DNA of 64,000 bases from Niabella beijingensis (GTDB taxonomy: Bacteria; Bacteroidota; Bacteroidia; Chitinophagales; Chitinophagaceae), in assembly GCF_020034665.1 (NCBI RefSeq), contig NZ_JAIQDI010000001.1:3410001-3474000 (forward strand). The letters are read 5' to 3'. This document shows positions 24,990 to 33,642 of this stretch, piece by piece. The notes under the pieces were generated by a model. That model ran no database searches and was not told the DNA's origin. It was given only the letters and a program-made list of their open reading frames with translations. The position numbers were made by a program, and so were the translations under genes. Every line of letters begins with the position of its first letter. Positions within the stretch are counted from its first letter, which is position 1.

Positions 24990-26147
24990 ATGTCGGGGCA
25001 CAAACTTAGAAATGAAAAAACCTGCCTAAACTGCGGCCATACGGTAGCAGACCATTTTTGCTCCCACTGTGGCCAGGAGAATATCGAACCGCGGCAGACC
25101 TTTCATTATCTTTTTACGCATTTTTTTGAAGATCTTACCCATTATGATGGTAAATTCTGGAAAACAATAAAATTCCTGCTGTTTCGTCCGGGCCGGCTCA
25201 CCCGGGAATTCCTGGCCGGAAGAAGAATGCGTTATGTACCACCGGTGCGCCTGTATATCTTTCTGAATTTTATTACCTTTTTATTGCCCGTCTTCTTATT
25301 TCCCGGTCACGATAAAGCAAAACCGAAGACATTTAAAGAGAGGGAACAGGAACTGGTGACGGATATCGCAGCGCTGAAGAAAGCAAAGGACAGCCTGGGC
25401 AGCGTGCTCGCAAAACCCTCGGGTTTAACGGGAAACATAAAGGCGGCTTATGAAGAGAAGCTGAGGGATGCGCTTGAGGAAGTGGATGAAGACCTTGCAG
25501 ATGAAACAAGGGACCTTAATGCATTAAGAACCGACACTACCAATTTTGATAAATCAGGTTCTGTTATTAATATCGGGGGCGGTAATGTTCCCAAAGGGGT
25601 GCACTCCGTTGCCCAGCTGGATTCTGTGCAAAAAATCCCGGGGGACCGCATGAGTAAATTAGATTACGTATTTGCAAAAAAACACATTGAACTTTGGGAA
25701 TACGGGTACTCAAACAACCAGATCCGCGAACGGATGCGGGAGGCTTTCATCCATAATATCCCCAAGGCGCTGTTCCTGTACATGCCCTTGTTTGCCTTCT
25801 TCCTCTGGCTGTTTCACCGTAAAAAGAAATGGTGGTTCTTTGATCATGGTATTTTTACCCTCCACTATTTCTGTTTTTTACTGTTGCTGGTAACCTTACT
25901 GTATTTTGTTTTATTCTTCAGCGGTTTGGCCGGGGCGAACACATTGGCAAAAACCATTGAAGTGAGCATCATTATGGCAGCGTCTGGTTATTCCTTTTTT
26001 TATTTTTTCAGGGCGCATAGCCGGGTCTATGGCGAACGGAAGGGAGTTTCCCGGCTGAAGGGGTTTGCGCTTTTTATCATTAACGTGGTATTGATACTGG
26101 CATTTTTACTGGGATTGGTTCTTTATTCCTTTTATACCTTGCATTAA
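24990..26147 (+). CDS. DUF3667 zinc-ribbon membrane protein
   Basis: A 385-residue membrane protein. The N-terminus carries a zinc ribbon (CLNCGHTVADHFCSHCGQ, residues 12-29) followed by the DUF3667 core with THYDGKFWKTIKFLLFRPG, LTREFLAGRR and YVPPVRLYIFLNF. A long charged, partly coiled insert (residues about 110-235) separates the first membrane segment from four or five C-terminal ones. Function unknown; DUF3667 proteins are common in Bacteroidota. It is a single gene, divergent from the barnase gene, with the dehydrogenase gene following after 17 bases. Confidence 0.85.
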   Translation: MSGHKLRNEKTCLNCGHTVADHFCSHCGQENIEPRQTFHYLFTHFFEDLTHYDGKFWKTIKFLLFRPGRLTREFLAGRRMRYVPPVRLYIFLNFITFLLPVFLFPGHDKAKPKTFKEREQELVTDIAALKKAKDSLGSVLAKPSGLTGNIKAAYEEKLRDALEEVDEDLADETRDLNALRTDTTNFDKSGSVINIGGGNVPKGVHSVAQLDSVQKIPGDRMSKLDYVFAKKHIELWEYGYSNNQIRERMREAFIHNIPKALFLYMPLFAFFLWLFHRKKKWWFFDHGIFTLHYFCFLLLLVTLLYFVLFFSGLAGANTLAKTIEVSIIMAASGYSFFYFFRAHSRVYGERKGVSRLKGFALFIINVVLILAFLLGLVLYSFYTLH

Positions 26148-26164
26148 ATTTTAAAAACGACCTT

Positions 26165-27055
26165 ATGATAAAAAATGTTTCGGTAATCGGCGCCGGTACC
26201 ATGGGCAACGGGATTGCACATGTATTTGCGCAGGCGGGATACGCAGTTGTGTTGGTTGATGTTGCTGCTGCGCAGCTGGAAAAAGCGGTAAAGACCATCG
26301 AAAAAAATCTGGACCGGCAGCTTGCCAAAGGAAGCATCACCGGGGAGCAAAAGAAACAAACACTACAGCAGATCACCATCGAAACAGACCTGCAAAAGGG
26401 AGTGACTGCGGCCGACCTGGTGGTGGAGGCGGCCACTGAGAACGAATCAGTAAAACTGGAACTGTTTAAACAGCTGGATGCTGCGGCCCCGGAGCACTGC
26501 GTTCTGGCCACGAATACGTCCTCCATTTCTGTTACAAAGATCGCAGCAGTTACAAAACGGCCCGGCCAGGTGATCGGAATGCACTTTATGAATCCCGTTC
26601 CGGTAATGAAGCTGGTAGAGGTTATCAACGGGTATGCCACCTGGGCGGAGGTCTCCGGAATGATCATCGGGCTGAGTGAACAACTTGGAAAAATACCGGC
26701 CGTAGCCAACGACTATCCGGGATTTATTGCGAATCGCATCCTGATGCCGATGATCAATGAAGCGGTTTACAGTTTGTATGAAGGAGTGGCCGGCGTGGAA
26801 GCCATCGACACCATCATGAAACTGGGAATGGCGCATCCGATGGGGCCGTTACAGCTGGCGGATTTCATCGGGCTGGATGTTTGTCTGTCCATCTTAAATG
26901 TATTGCATAAAGGATTGGGCAATCCCAAATATGCGCCCTGTCCGTTACTGGTGAATATGGTAGCATCGGGCCGGCTGGGTATGAAGTCGGGAGAAGGCTT
27001 TTATACCTATGCCCATGGAACAAAGGAATTAGTGGTGAGTGAGAAATTCCGGTAA
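26165..27055 (+). CDS. 3-hydroxybutyryl-CoA / 3-hydroxyacyl-CoA dehydrogenase
   Basis: Oxidises or reduces the hydroxyl of 3-hydroxyacyl-CoA with NAD(H), in short-chain fatty-acid or aromatic-acid breakdown or butyrate formation. Rossmann motif GAGTMGNGIA at residues 9-18, ATNTSSISVTKIA, the catalytic region MHFMNPVPVMKLVEV with the His-Glu pair, and PGFIANRILMPMINEAV opening the C-terminal domain. The 296-residue length fits the single-domain Hbd/PaaH type. It starts 17 bases after the DUF3667 gene, so the two may share a transcript. Its 3' end overlaps the convergent HsdR-N gene by 27 bases. Confidence 0.93.
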   Translation: MIKNVSVIGAGTMGNGIAHVFAQAGYAVVLVDVAAAQLEKAVKTIEKNLDRQLAKGSITGEQKKQTLQQITIETDLQKGVTAADLVVEAATENESVKLELFKQLDAAAPEHCVLATNTSSISVTKIAAVTKRPGQVIGMHFMNPVPVMKLVEVINGYATWAEVSGMIIGLSEQLGKIPAVANDYPGFIANRILMPMINEAVYSLYEGVAGVEAIDTIMKLGMAHPMGPLQLADFIGLDVCLSILNVLHKGLGNPKYAPCPLLVNMVASGRLGMKSGEGFYTYAHGTKELVVSEKFR

Positions 27056-27484
27056 TATATCGATCGGCGTAAGACGATCCGCTTCTTTTTTCCAGCCATA
27101 GGTGAGGTTGCCGTTGGTGATGACGAGGTACTGCGCCGGCAGGGCAATGTGGTACCGCAATACCTGGTTCAGCACCGCATCATTCAGCAATACCTGGTCC
27201 GCTTTGCATTCGATCAGCATCCAGGGCTGGTGATCCGGATCGTAAACAAGAATGTCGAACCTTTTTTTCAGTTCACCCAGACGGATCTCTTTTTCCAGCG
27301 CGATCAGGCCCCGGGGGTAGCGCATTTCCTGCAGCAGGTACTGAATAAAGTTCTGCCGGATCCATTCCTCGTCCTGCAGCACCAGCCATTTTTTTCTCAG
27401 GGCGTCAAAAATATGCGGCTGGCCATTCCGGGTTTCGATCTTAAACCGAGGCGGCGGATATTGAACAGGTATCATTTGATCCAA
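27029..27484 (-). CDS. Solitary HsdR N-terminal domain protein (PD-(D/E)xK nuclease-like)
   Basis: A 151-residue protein matching the N-terminal nuclease domain of type I restriction subunit HsdR, without the helicase part and without HsdM or HsdS nearby. The nuclease core shows ALEKEIRLGELKKRFDILVYD and WMLIECKA, giving the Asp and Glu-x-Lys of PD-(D/E)xK enzymes. The N-terminus RKKWLVLQDEEWIRQNF and LLQEMRYPRGLI is typical of the small standalone version common in Bacteroidota. Start may be this ATG or the one nine bases later (MIPVQYPPPRF). Whether it cuts DNA is unknown. The tail overlaps the dehydrogenase gene. Confidence 0.85.
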   Translation of the reverse strand: MDQMIPVQYPPPRFKIETRNGQPHIFDALRKKWLVLQDEEWIRQNFIQYLLQEMRYPRGLIALEKEIRLGELKKRFDILVYDPDHQPWMLIECKADQVLLNDAVLNQVLRYHIALPAQYLVITNGNLTYGWKKEADRLTPIDILPEFLTHH

Positions 27485-27630
27485 AAATAATGGTTAAATT
27501 AGCTATGAGAATGTAAATTTAAAGTAATGTTATTTTCGGTTGAGCTGTCAGCCCGTTAAAACGTGAAACAGTGCCGGCGGTAAAACAAGGAAGAGGAGTG
27601 CATTACATTTTCAGTTAAAAGCGAAGACGA

Positions 27631-28401
27631 ATGAAAACAAAAAGTGAAATTGTAAAGAACTGGCTGCCCCGGTACACCGGAGAAAGTCTGAAGAATTTTG
27701 GGGAATATATCCTGCTGACGAATTTCAGCAACTATGTAAAACTGTTTGCGGAATGGAACAATGTGGAAGTGGTGGGGCTCGACAAACCGATGCAATGCGC
27801 TACTGCCGATGATATCACGATTATCAATTTTGGTATGGGCAGTCCTACGGCTGCAACGGTAATGGATCTGCTGACCGCCATCGCGCCCAAGGCAGTCTTG
27901 TTCCTGGGAAAATGCGGCGGACTTAAAAAACGGAACAAGGTAGGTGATCTTATTTTGCCTATTGCCGCCATACGCGGAGAGGGTACCTCGGATGATTATT
28001 TTCCAAAGGAAGTGCCTGCCCTCCCTGCCTTTGCCTTACAAAAGGCGGTGAGTACCACGATACGGGAGGCGAAGACGGATTACTGGACGGGAACCGTTTA
28101 TACTACCAACCGCAGGGTTTGGGAACACGATGAAGAGTTTAAGACCTATCTGCAACGGATCAGGGCCTATGCGGTGGATATGGAAACCGCCACTATCTTT
28201 ACAGTCGGGTTTTATAACAAGATACCTACGGGAGCCCTGTTACTGGTAAGCGATCAGCCGATGATCCCGGAAGGAGTAAAGACCGCAGAAAGCGATAAAA
28301 AAGTAACCGCCAAATATGTAGAAGACCACCTGCGGATCGGTATCGATTCGTTGAAACAGCTGATCAATAATGGTCAGACGGTACGGCATCTGCGGTTTTA
28401 A
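27631..28401 (+). CDS. amn: AMP nucleosidase (nucleoside phosphorylase fold)
   Basis: A 256-residue cytoplasmic enzyme of the purine nucleoside phosphorylase / AMP nucleosidase superfamily. Key segments: INFGMGSPTAATVMDLL (phosphate loop), FLGKCGGLKKRNKVGDLILP, YAVDMETATIFTVGF (the ribose-binding Met-Glu pair) and LLVSDQPMIPEG with the catalytic Asp. The pattern is closest to the short AMP nucleosidases of this phylum, which release adenine from AMP; a related phosphorylase function cannot be excluded. First of a rightward group with a small lipoprotein and an ABC ATPase, the spacing being 13 bases and then a one-base overlap. Confidence 0.82.
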   Translation: MKTKSEIVKNWLPRYTGESLKNFGEYILLTNFSNYVKLFAEWNNVEVVGLDKPMQCATADDITIINFGMGSPTAATVMDLLTAIAPKAVLFLGKCGGLKKRNKVGDLILPIAAIRGEGTSDDYFPKEVPALPAFALQKAVSTTIREAKTDYWTGTVYTTNRRVWEHDEEFKTYLQRIRAYAVDMETATIFTVGFYNKIPTGALLLVSDQPMIPEGVKTAESDKKVTAKYVEDHLRIGIDSLKQLINNGQTVRHLRF

Positions 28402-28414
28402 ATAAAAAGGATAT

Positions 28415-28804
28415 ATGAAAAAGAGTTTATTTGCACTGATTGTTCTGGCCGCAGCGTTAAGTGCCGGCACCGCCTGTTCCTCCAAAGCCTCAAAAGGTGG
28501 GGGCGGCACCAAACTGAAAGGCCGGTTTGAAGTAGCCGGCATGTGTTCCAATTACACCTTCTCAGTTATTGAAGGAAGGATCAATCCCATGCTGGTGGAG
28601 GCCACCTGGACCAACCCGCAGACCAATAAGACCTACTGGAAGGCTTTTGGCATCAGCAATCCCTGCAATTTCCCTTCCAATATAAAAGAGGGAGACACTT
28701 TTTATTTTGAAATTGTACCGGCGGATAAAGAACAGAAATGTGCGGTGTGCATGGCCTATTATCCCACACCTGGCAAGAAGCTTAATATTAAAGTGGTTCA
28801 ATAA
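28415..28804 (+). CDS. Small cysteine-rich lipoprotein of unknown function
   Basis: A 129-residue predicted lipoprotein: signal ending in SAGTAC (Cys21). The mature part after a Gly-rich linker has five cysteines (GMCSNY, NPCNF, KCAVC), which suggests disulfides in the periplasm. The last two are in a CxxC. I recognise no family. It reads as a beta-rich domain (KGRFEVAGM, YTFSVIEG, DTFYFEIVPA, LNIKVVQ). It sits between the AMP nucleosidase gene and the ABC ATPase gene; the stop codon overlaps the next start by one base (TAATG), so translation is probably coupled. Confidence 0.7.
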   Translation: MKKSLFALIVLAAALSAGTACSSKASKGGGGTKLKGRFEVAGMCSNYTFSVIEGRINPMLVEATWTNPQTNKTYWKAFGISNPCNFPSNIKEGDTFYFEIVPADKEQKCAVCMAYYPTPGKKLNIKVVQ

Positions 28805-30519
28805 TGCAGCAACCCTTGTTGGAGATCCGGGAACTGAGTGCTGATTTTGTTTCCGGTGAGACGGTGAATCATGCGTTGAAGAAAATTTCGGTAACCGTAC
28901 ACCCGAATGAGATCGTGGCGCTTGTTGGCGAATCGGGTTCCGGCAAATCGGTTACATCATTATCGGTGCTGCAGCTGATCCCCTCACCTCCCATAAAATA
29001 TGTACACGGCGCTGTCATTTATTATACAGAAGAGGGCCGCGCCACCGATCTGCTGAAACAAAGCAGGGAAACATTGCAGGAGATCCGTGGTAATGCTATT
29101 TCCATGATCTTTCAGGAACCGATGAGTTCACTGAATCCGGTGTACACCTGTGGCAGCCAGGTTGCAGAAGCCATCCGGATCCATACACGGGTAACAAAAG
29201 AACAGGCGAAGGAGCTGGCCATACAATGGTTCGGACGGGTACAGCTGCCGGACCCGGTTGCGATTTATAACCGTTATCCGCACCAGCTCAGCGGTGGTCA
29301 GAAACAACGGGTGATGATCGCCATGGCTATGTGCTGCAAACCCCGGCTCCTGATCTGTGATGAGCCTACTACTGCCCTGGATGTGACCGTACAGAAGACG
29401 GTACTGCAATTGATTAAAGAACTGCAGCAGGAAACCGGCATGGGGGTGATCTTTATTACTCACGACCTGGGGGTAGTGGCGGAGATCGCGGACCGCGCAG
29501 TAGTGTTGTACAAAGGCGAGGTGATGGAGGAAGGAACCGTGACCGCCCTGTTCCGGAACCCGCAGCATCCTTATACAAAGGCATTGCTGGCCTGCCGGCC
29601 GGTAAATCACAGGAAAGGAACCCGGTTGCCCGTGGTGAGTGATTTTATGGGTTCCGCAGTAAAAGAAGCCACCGGAGAAACGGTTACAGTGCCGGAAACC
29701 ACTGCTGCCGGCGGGTCTCCCGTTGCTTCAAACTGTTTGATAAAAGTGGAACAGCTTTCCGTATGGTTTCCCCGCGAACGGAACTGGCTGGGCAAACCGC
29801 TCAGCTATACAAAGGCTGTGGATAATGTGAGTTTTGAGATCTTCGAAAATGAAACACTGGGACTGGTAGGAGAGAGCGGTTGCGGAAAAACAACCCTGGG
29901 CCGTACCCTGCTGCAGTTGGTGCCTTCCACTGCCGGTAAGATCGTTTACCGGGGAAAGGATATGATGCTGTTTGGAAAAGAAGCGCTGCGCGGGTTGCGC
30001 AAGCAATTGCAGATTATCTTTCAGGACCCTTATTCTTCATTGAACCCCAGGAAAAAGATCGGCCTGGCGATCGAAGAGCCGTTAAAAGTACATCATATCG
30101 AACCGGACGCCGCCGCCCGCAAAAAAAGGGTGGAGACCTTGCTGGAAAAAGTGGGACTGCTGCCGGAGCACTACCACCGTTACCCGCACGAGTTCAGCGG
30201 TGGCCAGCGGCAGCGCATTGTAATTGCCCGGGCACTGGCCCTGGAACCTTCCTTTATCATCTGTGATGAATCGGTCTCCGCGCTGGATGTGAGCGTGCAG
30301 GCCCAGGTACTGAACCTGCTGAATGATCTTAAAAGAGAATTTGGTTTTACCATTGTCTTTATCAGTCATGATCTTTCCGTGGTACGCTATTTCAGCGACC
30401 GGATCATTGTGATGAATAAAGGCAAAATAGAGGAGAGCGGTCCGGCGGAAACGATCTATGAGCGCCCGGGAACGGCGTATACCAAAAAGCTGATCGCCTC
30501 CATTCCCAGGGGAATCTGA
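28804..30519 (+). CDS. ABC transporter ATP-binding protein, fused OppD-OppF type (YejF/GsiA-like)
   Basis: A 571-residue protein with two complete ABC ATPase domains in one chain. First domain: Walker A GESGSGKS, signature LSGGQKQR, Walker B LLICDEPTTALD. Second domain: GESGCGKT, FSGGQRQR, FIICDESVSALD. Each half ends with the oligopeptide-transporter extension (RNPQHPYTKALLACRP; YERPGTAYTKKLI), so it powers a peptide, nickel or glutathione-type importer. No permease or binding protein is encoded next to it; in Bacteroidota these ATPases are often isolated. In the second Walker B the usual Pro after Glu is replaced by Ser (DES), as in other fused members. It is convergent with the following operon. 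Confidence 0.93.
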   Translation: MQQPLLEIRELSADFVSGETVNHALKKISVTVHPNEIVALVGESGSGKSVTSLSVLQLIPSPPIKYVHGAVIYYTEEGRATDLLKQSRETLQEIRGNAISMIFQEPMSSLNPVYTCGSQVAEAIRIHTRVTKEQAKELAIQWFGRVQLPDPVAIYNRYPHQLSGGQKQRVMIAMAMCCKPRLLICDEPTTALDVTVQKTVLQLIKELQQETGMGVIFITHDLGVVAEIADRAVVLYKGEVMEEGTVTALFRNPQHPYTKALLACRPVNHRKGTRLPVVSDFMGSAVKEATGETVTVPETTAAGGSPVASNCLIKVEQLSVWFPRERNWLGKPLSYTKAVDNVSFEIFENETLGLVGESGCGKTTLGRTLLQLVPSTAGKIVYRGKDMMLFGKEALRGLRKQLQIIFQDPYSSLNPRKKIGLAIEEPLKVHHIEPDAAARKKRVETLLEKVGLLPEHYHRYPHEFSGGQRQRIVIARALALEPSFIICDESVSALDVSVQAQVLNLLNDLKREFGFTIVFISHDLSVVRYFSDRIIVMNKGKIEESGPAETIYERPGTAYTKKLIASIPRGI

Positions 30520-30536
30520 TCTCCTGCACCGTCGTA

Positions 30537-30779
30537 TCAGAAACGTTTGGGCCTGGCCACATTACCTCCGTTATCACTATAGCCCTTTGAGTGGTTTTTG
30601 AAAAAGAAGGGTACCAGTATGGTTAATAAAAAAGCAGCTACAACAATAATGCCCAGTGTAATCAATGCCTTACGGAGGTGTGCAGGATCCACCGGATTGA
30701 TGCCCCATACACTAAGGGTTAAATAGGCCGCAATACACAATATTACCGCAGTTACAACGATCCCGGCAAGGTATTTCAT
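30537..30779 (-). CDS. Small membrane protein with two transmembrane segments
   Basis: An 80-residue protein with membrane helices at about residues 5-26 and 39-60 and a polar basic tail (KNHSKGYSDNGGNVARPKRF). Short but convincing: it starts 29 bases after the SPFH gene on the same strand and has a normal hydrophobic profile. Function unknown. Last gene of the four-gene leftward operon. Confidence 0.65.
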   Translation of the reverse strand: MKYLAGIVVTAVILCIAAYLTLSVWGINPVDPAHLRKALITLGIIVVAAFLLTILVPFFFKNHSKGYSDNGGNVARPKRF

Positions 30780-30808
30780 ATGCTTTGTTTATAAGGTTAA
30801 ACAGCCGG

Positions 30809-31810
30809 TCAGAGCTGTCCCAGTAATTCTTTTTTCTTTTCTTCAAATTCGGCAGGCGTTATGATGTTCTCATCCAAAAGCAATTTCAGCTTACGTAGTT
30901 TTTCGACGGTGTCTGTATTGCTTTTTGAAAGGATATCGTCGGTTTGCTGGTTCAGTTTTTTGCCCAGCTCCATGCCAGCGCCAAACTGAACGCCGGCACC
31001 GGCCAGTCCGCCTTCATTGCGCGCCGCATCCCGCAATGCGCGCAGCTTTTCCAGGTCGGCATAGTCCAGTCCGGCCTGCCCGGCGGCCTTTACATCGGTT
31101 GAGATATCTGCTACACGGCCGATACGTTCCTGTGTTTTTTCGTCGAACTGGGTACCGGTGATGCGGAAATCAGTGAGCTGTAATCCAAGTGTGGTAAAGG
31201 ATTCGTTCAGAATGCGCAGCAGCTGCTGCGCAATATAGTGCAGCTGGGCATCGATCTCCTGGTAGGAGTACCGTCGTTCAGACAGGGCGGTTGCAATCAG
31301 CTGCGGAATACGGTCGGCCACCACCGTGCGCATTTCATCGGTGGTATAGGATTCCTTGCTGCCAATGATCTCCGTATAAAAGAACTTCGGATTGGCAATG
31401 GAATAAGAGAAATTGCCGTTCGCCCCCATTTCTATGGGAATATTGTAAACAGCATCAACATACTTGACCGGCGTTGCAGTACCCCAGGCCTGGTTTACCA
31501 CCTGTGCTTTCCGGTAGAAGTAGACATACAGCTTGTGCTCGCTTTCAAAATTCTGCCGCAGGTTCAGCAATGTAGTGATAAAAGGATGGTTATCCGTTTT
31601 CAGGTTATAGATTCCTTCTGTATCAATAATATCGGCGATCTTTCCTTCATATACCAGGATACAACCCTGACCGGGTGCTACGATCAGCTTGCTGGCATTT
31701 TTGATCTCGTTTTGTTTGGAGGGAAACCGGTACCAAAGCAATGCCGGGCTTTGATTTTCCCACTGGATCACCTTTGAAAGCTGATTGCTGAAAAGATTTA
31801 AGAGGCTCAT
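30809..31810 (-). CDS. SPFH-domain protein with C-terminal SHOCT motif (YdjI-like)
   Basis: A 333-residue protein of the SPFH/YdjI type. Residues about 20-240 form the SPFH (band-7) fold, with LIVAPGQGCILVYEGKIADI and GNFSYSIANPKFFYTEIIG. An Ala/Gly-rich linker with a coiled segment follows. The C-terminus is a SHOCT motif (EKLRKLKLLLDENIITPAEFEEKKKELL). Relatives act in membrane-stress responses and bind membrane-remodelling proteins; here it lies next to a zinc-ribbon membrane protein gene, a frequent partner. No signal peptide, so cytoplasmic or membrane-peripheral. Confidence 0.87.
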   Translation of the reverse strand: MSLLNLFSNQLSKVIQWENQSPALLWYRFPSKQNEIKNASKLIVAPGQGCILVYEGKIADIIDTEGIYNLKTDNHPFITTLLNLRQNFESEHKLYVYFYRKAQVVNQAWGTATPVKYVDAVYNIPIEMGANGNFSYSIANPKFFYTEIIGSKESYTTDEMRTVVADRIPQLIATALSERRYSYQEIDAQLHYIAQQLLRILNESFTTLGLQLTDFRITGTQFDEKTQERIGRVADISTDVKAAGQAGLDYADLEKLRALRDAARNEGGLAGAGVQFGAGMELGKKLNQQTDDILSKSNTDTVEKLRKLKLLLDENIITPAEFEEKKKELLGQL

Positions 31811-31855
31811 GATGTTGTTTTTAGGGTTATTACCGGCTGGCGTGCTGTGCAGGTT

Positions 31856-32287
31856 TTATGATTTCTGATTGATCCGTGCGGCTATGTGCACCAGTTTCTC
31901 GCCTTCTTCGTCCAGGAACACTTTTGCAGGGGTAAGGCCTACGTACCGGCCGTTTTCATGTGGCCGCGCCTCGTTTACCTGCAAACCTACTATTTTTCCT
32001 GAATCGATATAGCGGCATTCCAGCTGGGTGGCACAGCGTCCTACTTCTCCAACAGGAATGCTGAGCAGCTCTTCAAAGCGTTCTTCATTAAAAAGACGAA
32101 GCACTTCGGCCTGGTGCTGCCTTTCGAAATACCGGAGGCCATAACGCTGCGGCTCATTGGTGGAAACGGAACGGAGGGACAGGATGAATTTCCGTTTGAA
32201 AAGCTTTAATTCTTTCATCAGTAATGCAAAAAGATCCCCGTATTCACCCGGGGCGGTTTCCTTTGATTCGATCTTTTTAGTGCTCAT
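31856..32287 (-). CDS. Protein of unknown function in the SPFH operon
   Basis: A 143-residue soluble protein with no signal peptide or membrane segment. The N-terminal half is helical (DLFALLMKELKLFKRKFILSL), the C-terminal half more beta-rich (IVGLQVNEARPHENGRYVGL, KVFLDEEGEKLVHIAARI). I recognise no domain. Tight placement (26 bases after the zinc-ribbon gene, 45 before the SPFH gene) ties it to that module. Confidence 0.65.
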   Translation of the reverse strand: MSTKKIESKETAPGEYGDLFALLMKELKLFKRKFILSLRSVSTNEPQRYGLRYFERQHQAEVLRLFNEERFEELLSIPVGEVGRCATQLECRYIDSGKIVGLQVNEARPHENGRYVGLTPAKVFLDEEGEKLVHIAARINQKS

Positions 32288-32313
32288 GTTTTTGGTTTTA
32301 TAGTAAAGGTTGA

Positions 32314-33642
32314 TTAGTCCCTGTAATTCATCTCTGATACCTGTTTGCCATCGGCACCATATAAAACTGCTGCGCTGCCCAGTTTTACAAAGTAGCCGGC
32401 CTTGCAGATGAGTGCATTGTCCTGCGGATAGGATTCGCCCGGCTGTACGGTCCAGAGGATCCTGCCGCTTTGTGCATCCATGGCCTGGATGGATTGTTTC
32501 TCATCTTCGGCGGGGGTGGCCTTAAAGCTGATCAGCACAGTATTGGTGTTGTAGCCCAGCACCTTCGGACTGAAATACAGCCGGCCGGGGCTGAAATCCT
32601 GGAAGTCCTGCACCCGTGCCCATTTTTTCCAGCTGTTGCCGATGAATACTTTTTTATACGGAACATCACCTACATAGATACCCGATCCTACCTGGTAATC
32701 CTTTTGCCAGCCAAAAAGCGGACGTTCCACGGGGTAGCCCGGAGTTATTTTCTGATGGTATCGGACCAGTTGTATCTTGTCTTCTTTAAAATCCGTGTTC
32801 TGAGACGAAAAAGTAAAGCGCGTAATGACCGGGGAGTTTGCGGGCATGAGTTCCAGGGTCCGCTGCGCCTTGGTGTGATCGCTATAGCCCTCATAGGTTT
32901 TGGAAATGAGCGGGTAATAATACAGCTCTTTTCCGGCATTGCTTACTATTTTGAAAAAATCATCTTCCTTGTCATAGCCAAACCCTATTTTGGCAAATCC
33001 CGGCTGGAGGTCCGGCAGGTCCTTATAAGTATCCGGCGGAACTTCATTTGCAGTCAGCTGCTGCGGATCAATGGTAAACAGTTTTTTCTCATTTACAATA
33101 AAATACAGCGCGCCGTTGCTGAAATATTTAAATGCCGCATTAAACCGGTCAGTGGTTTTCAGCGGCAGCTCTGTTACTTTTATTTCCTTTTTGGTCAGTG
33201 CGTCGTAAAAACCGATATATACAGGATGCTCTTTTACATTGTAATCCCGTTCCCTTAAACCGGCGATGATATAAACCGGTTTACCGTCCGGCTTTTCAAG
33301 ATAGAATACCTCTGCATCCGACCACTGGGGCTTAGCGCCGGAGGCACCTGCTGTTGTGGCCGTATAACCGCCTCTTTTCCGGCTGCACATACGCGGCAGC
33401 ATCAGCAGCAGCATTAACCCGGTAAAAACAAGGATCACCGTCAGGGCTGTTTTTTTTACCTTTCCCGGGTCTATGGCAGGCTGCGGGCTGGTATTCCGGT
33501 AATAATGGTTGATGTTAATGTCATCGTTATCCAGAAAAAACTCCGTGCCACAACTGTTGCAGCGGTAAAAATCAGGTTTTAGTTCGGTTGCTTTTACACT
33601 GCCGCATTGCGGGCATTTGATTGCTTTTATTTGTTTGGCCAT
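32314..33642 (-). CDS. Zinc-ribbon membrane protein with large extracytoplasmic beta-rich domain
   Basis: A 442-residue protein. Residues 9-31 are a zinc ribbon (CPQCGS, CNSCGT), a single membrane helix follows (VKKTALTVILVFTGLMLLLML), and the remaining roughly 350 residues are beta-rich. They show repeats of short strands and WTV/ILW patches (SGRILWTVQPGE) that resemble a beta-propeller such as PQQ-like repeats. The topology would place the ribbon inside and the sheet outside the inner membrane. The frame is open to 33837, but the ATG at 33642 directly precedes the ribbon. First gene of the operon. Function unknown. Confidence 0.75.
   Translation of the reverse strand: MAKQIKAIKCPQCGSVKATELKPDFYRCNSCGTEFFLDNDDININHYYRNTSPQPAIDPGKVKKTALTVILVFTGLMLLLMLPRMCSRKRGGYTATTAGASGAKPQWSDAEVFYLEKPDGKPVYIIAGLRERDYNVKEHPVYIGFYDALTKKEIKVTELPLKTTDRFNAAFKYFSNGALYFIVNEKKLFTIDPQQLTANEVPPDTYKDLPDLQPGFAKIGFGYDKEDDFFKIVSNAGKELYYYPLISKTYEGYSDHTKAQRTLELMPANSPVITRFTFSSQNTDFKEDKIQLVRYHQKITPGYPVERPLFGWQKDYQVGSGIYVGDVPYKKVFIGNSWKKWARVQDFQDFSPGRLYFSPKVLGYNTNTVLISFKATPAEDEKQSIQAMDAQSGRILWTVQPGESYPQDNALICKAGYFVKLGSAAVLYGADGKQVSEMNYRD

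Noticed and set aside
32470..33258. 262-residue frame opposite the zinc-ribbon protein gene
   Set aside because: Antisense to a gene with a clear zinc ribbon, membrane helix and operon position.
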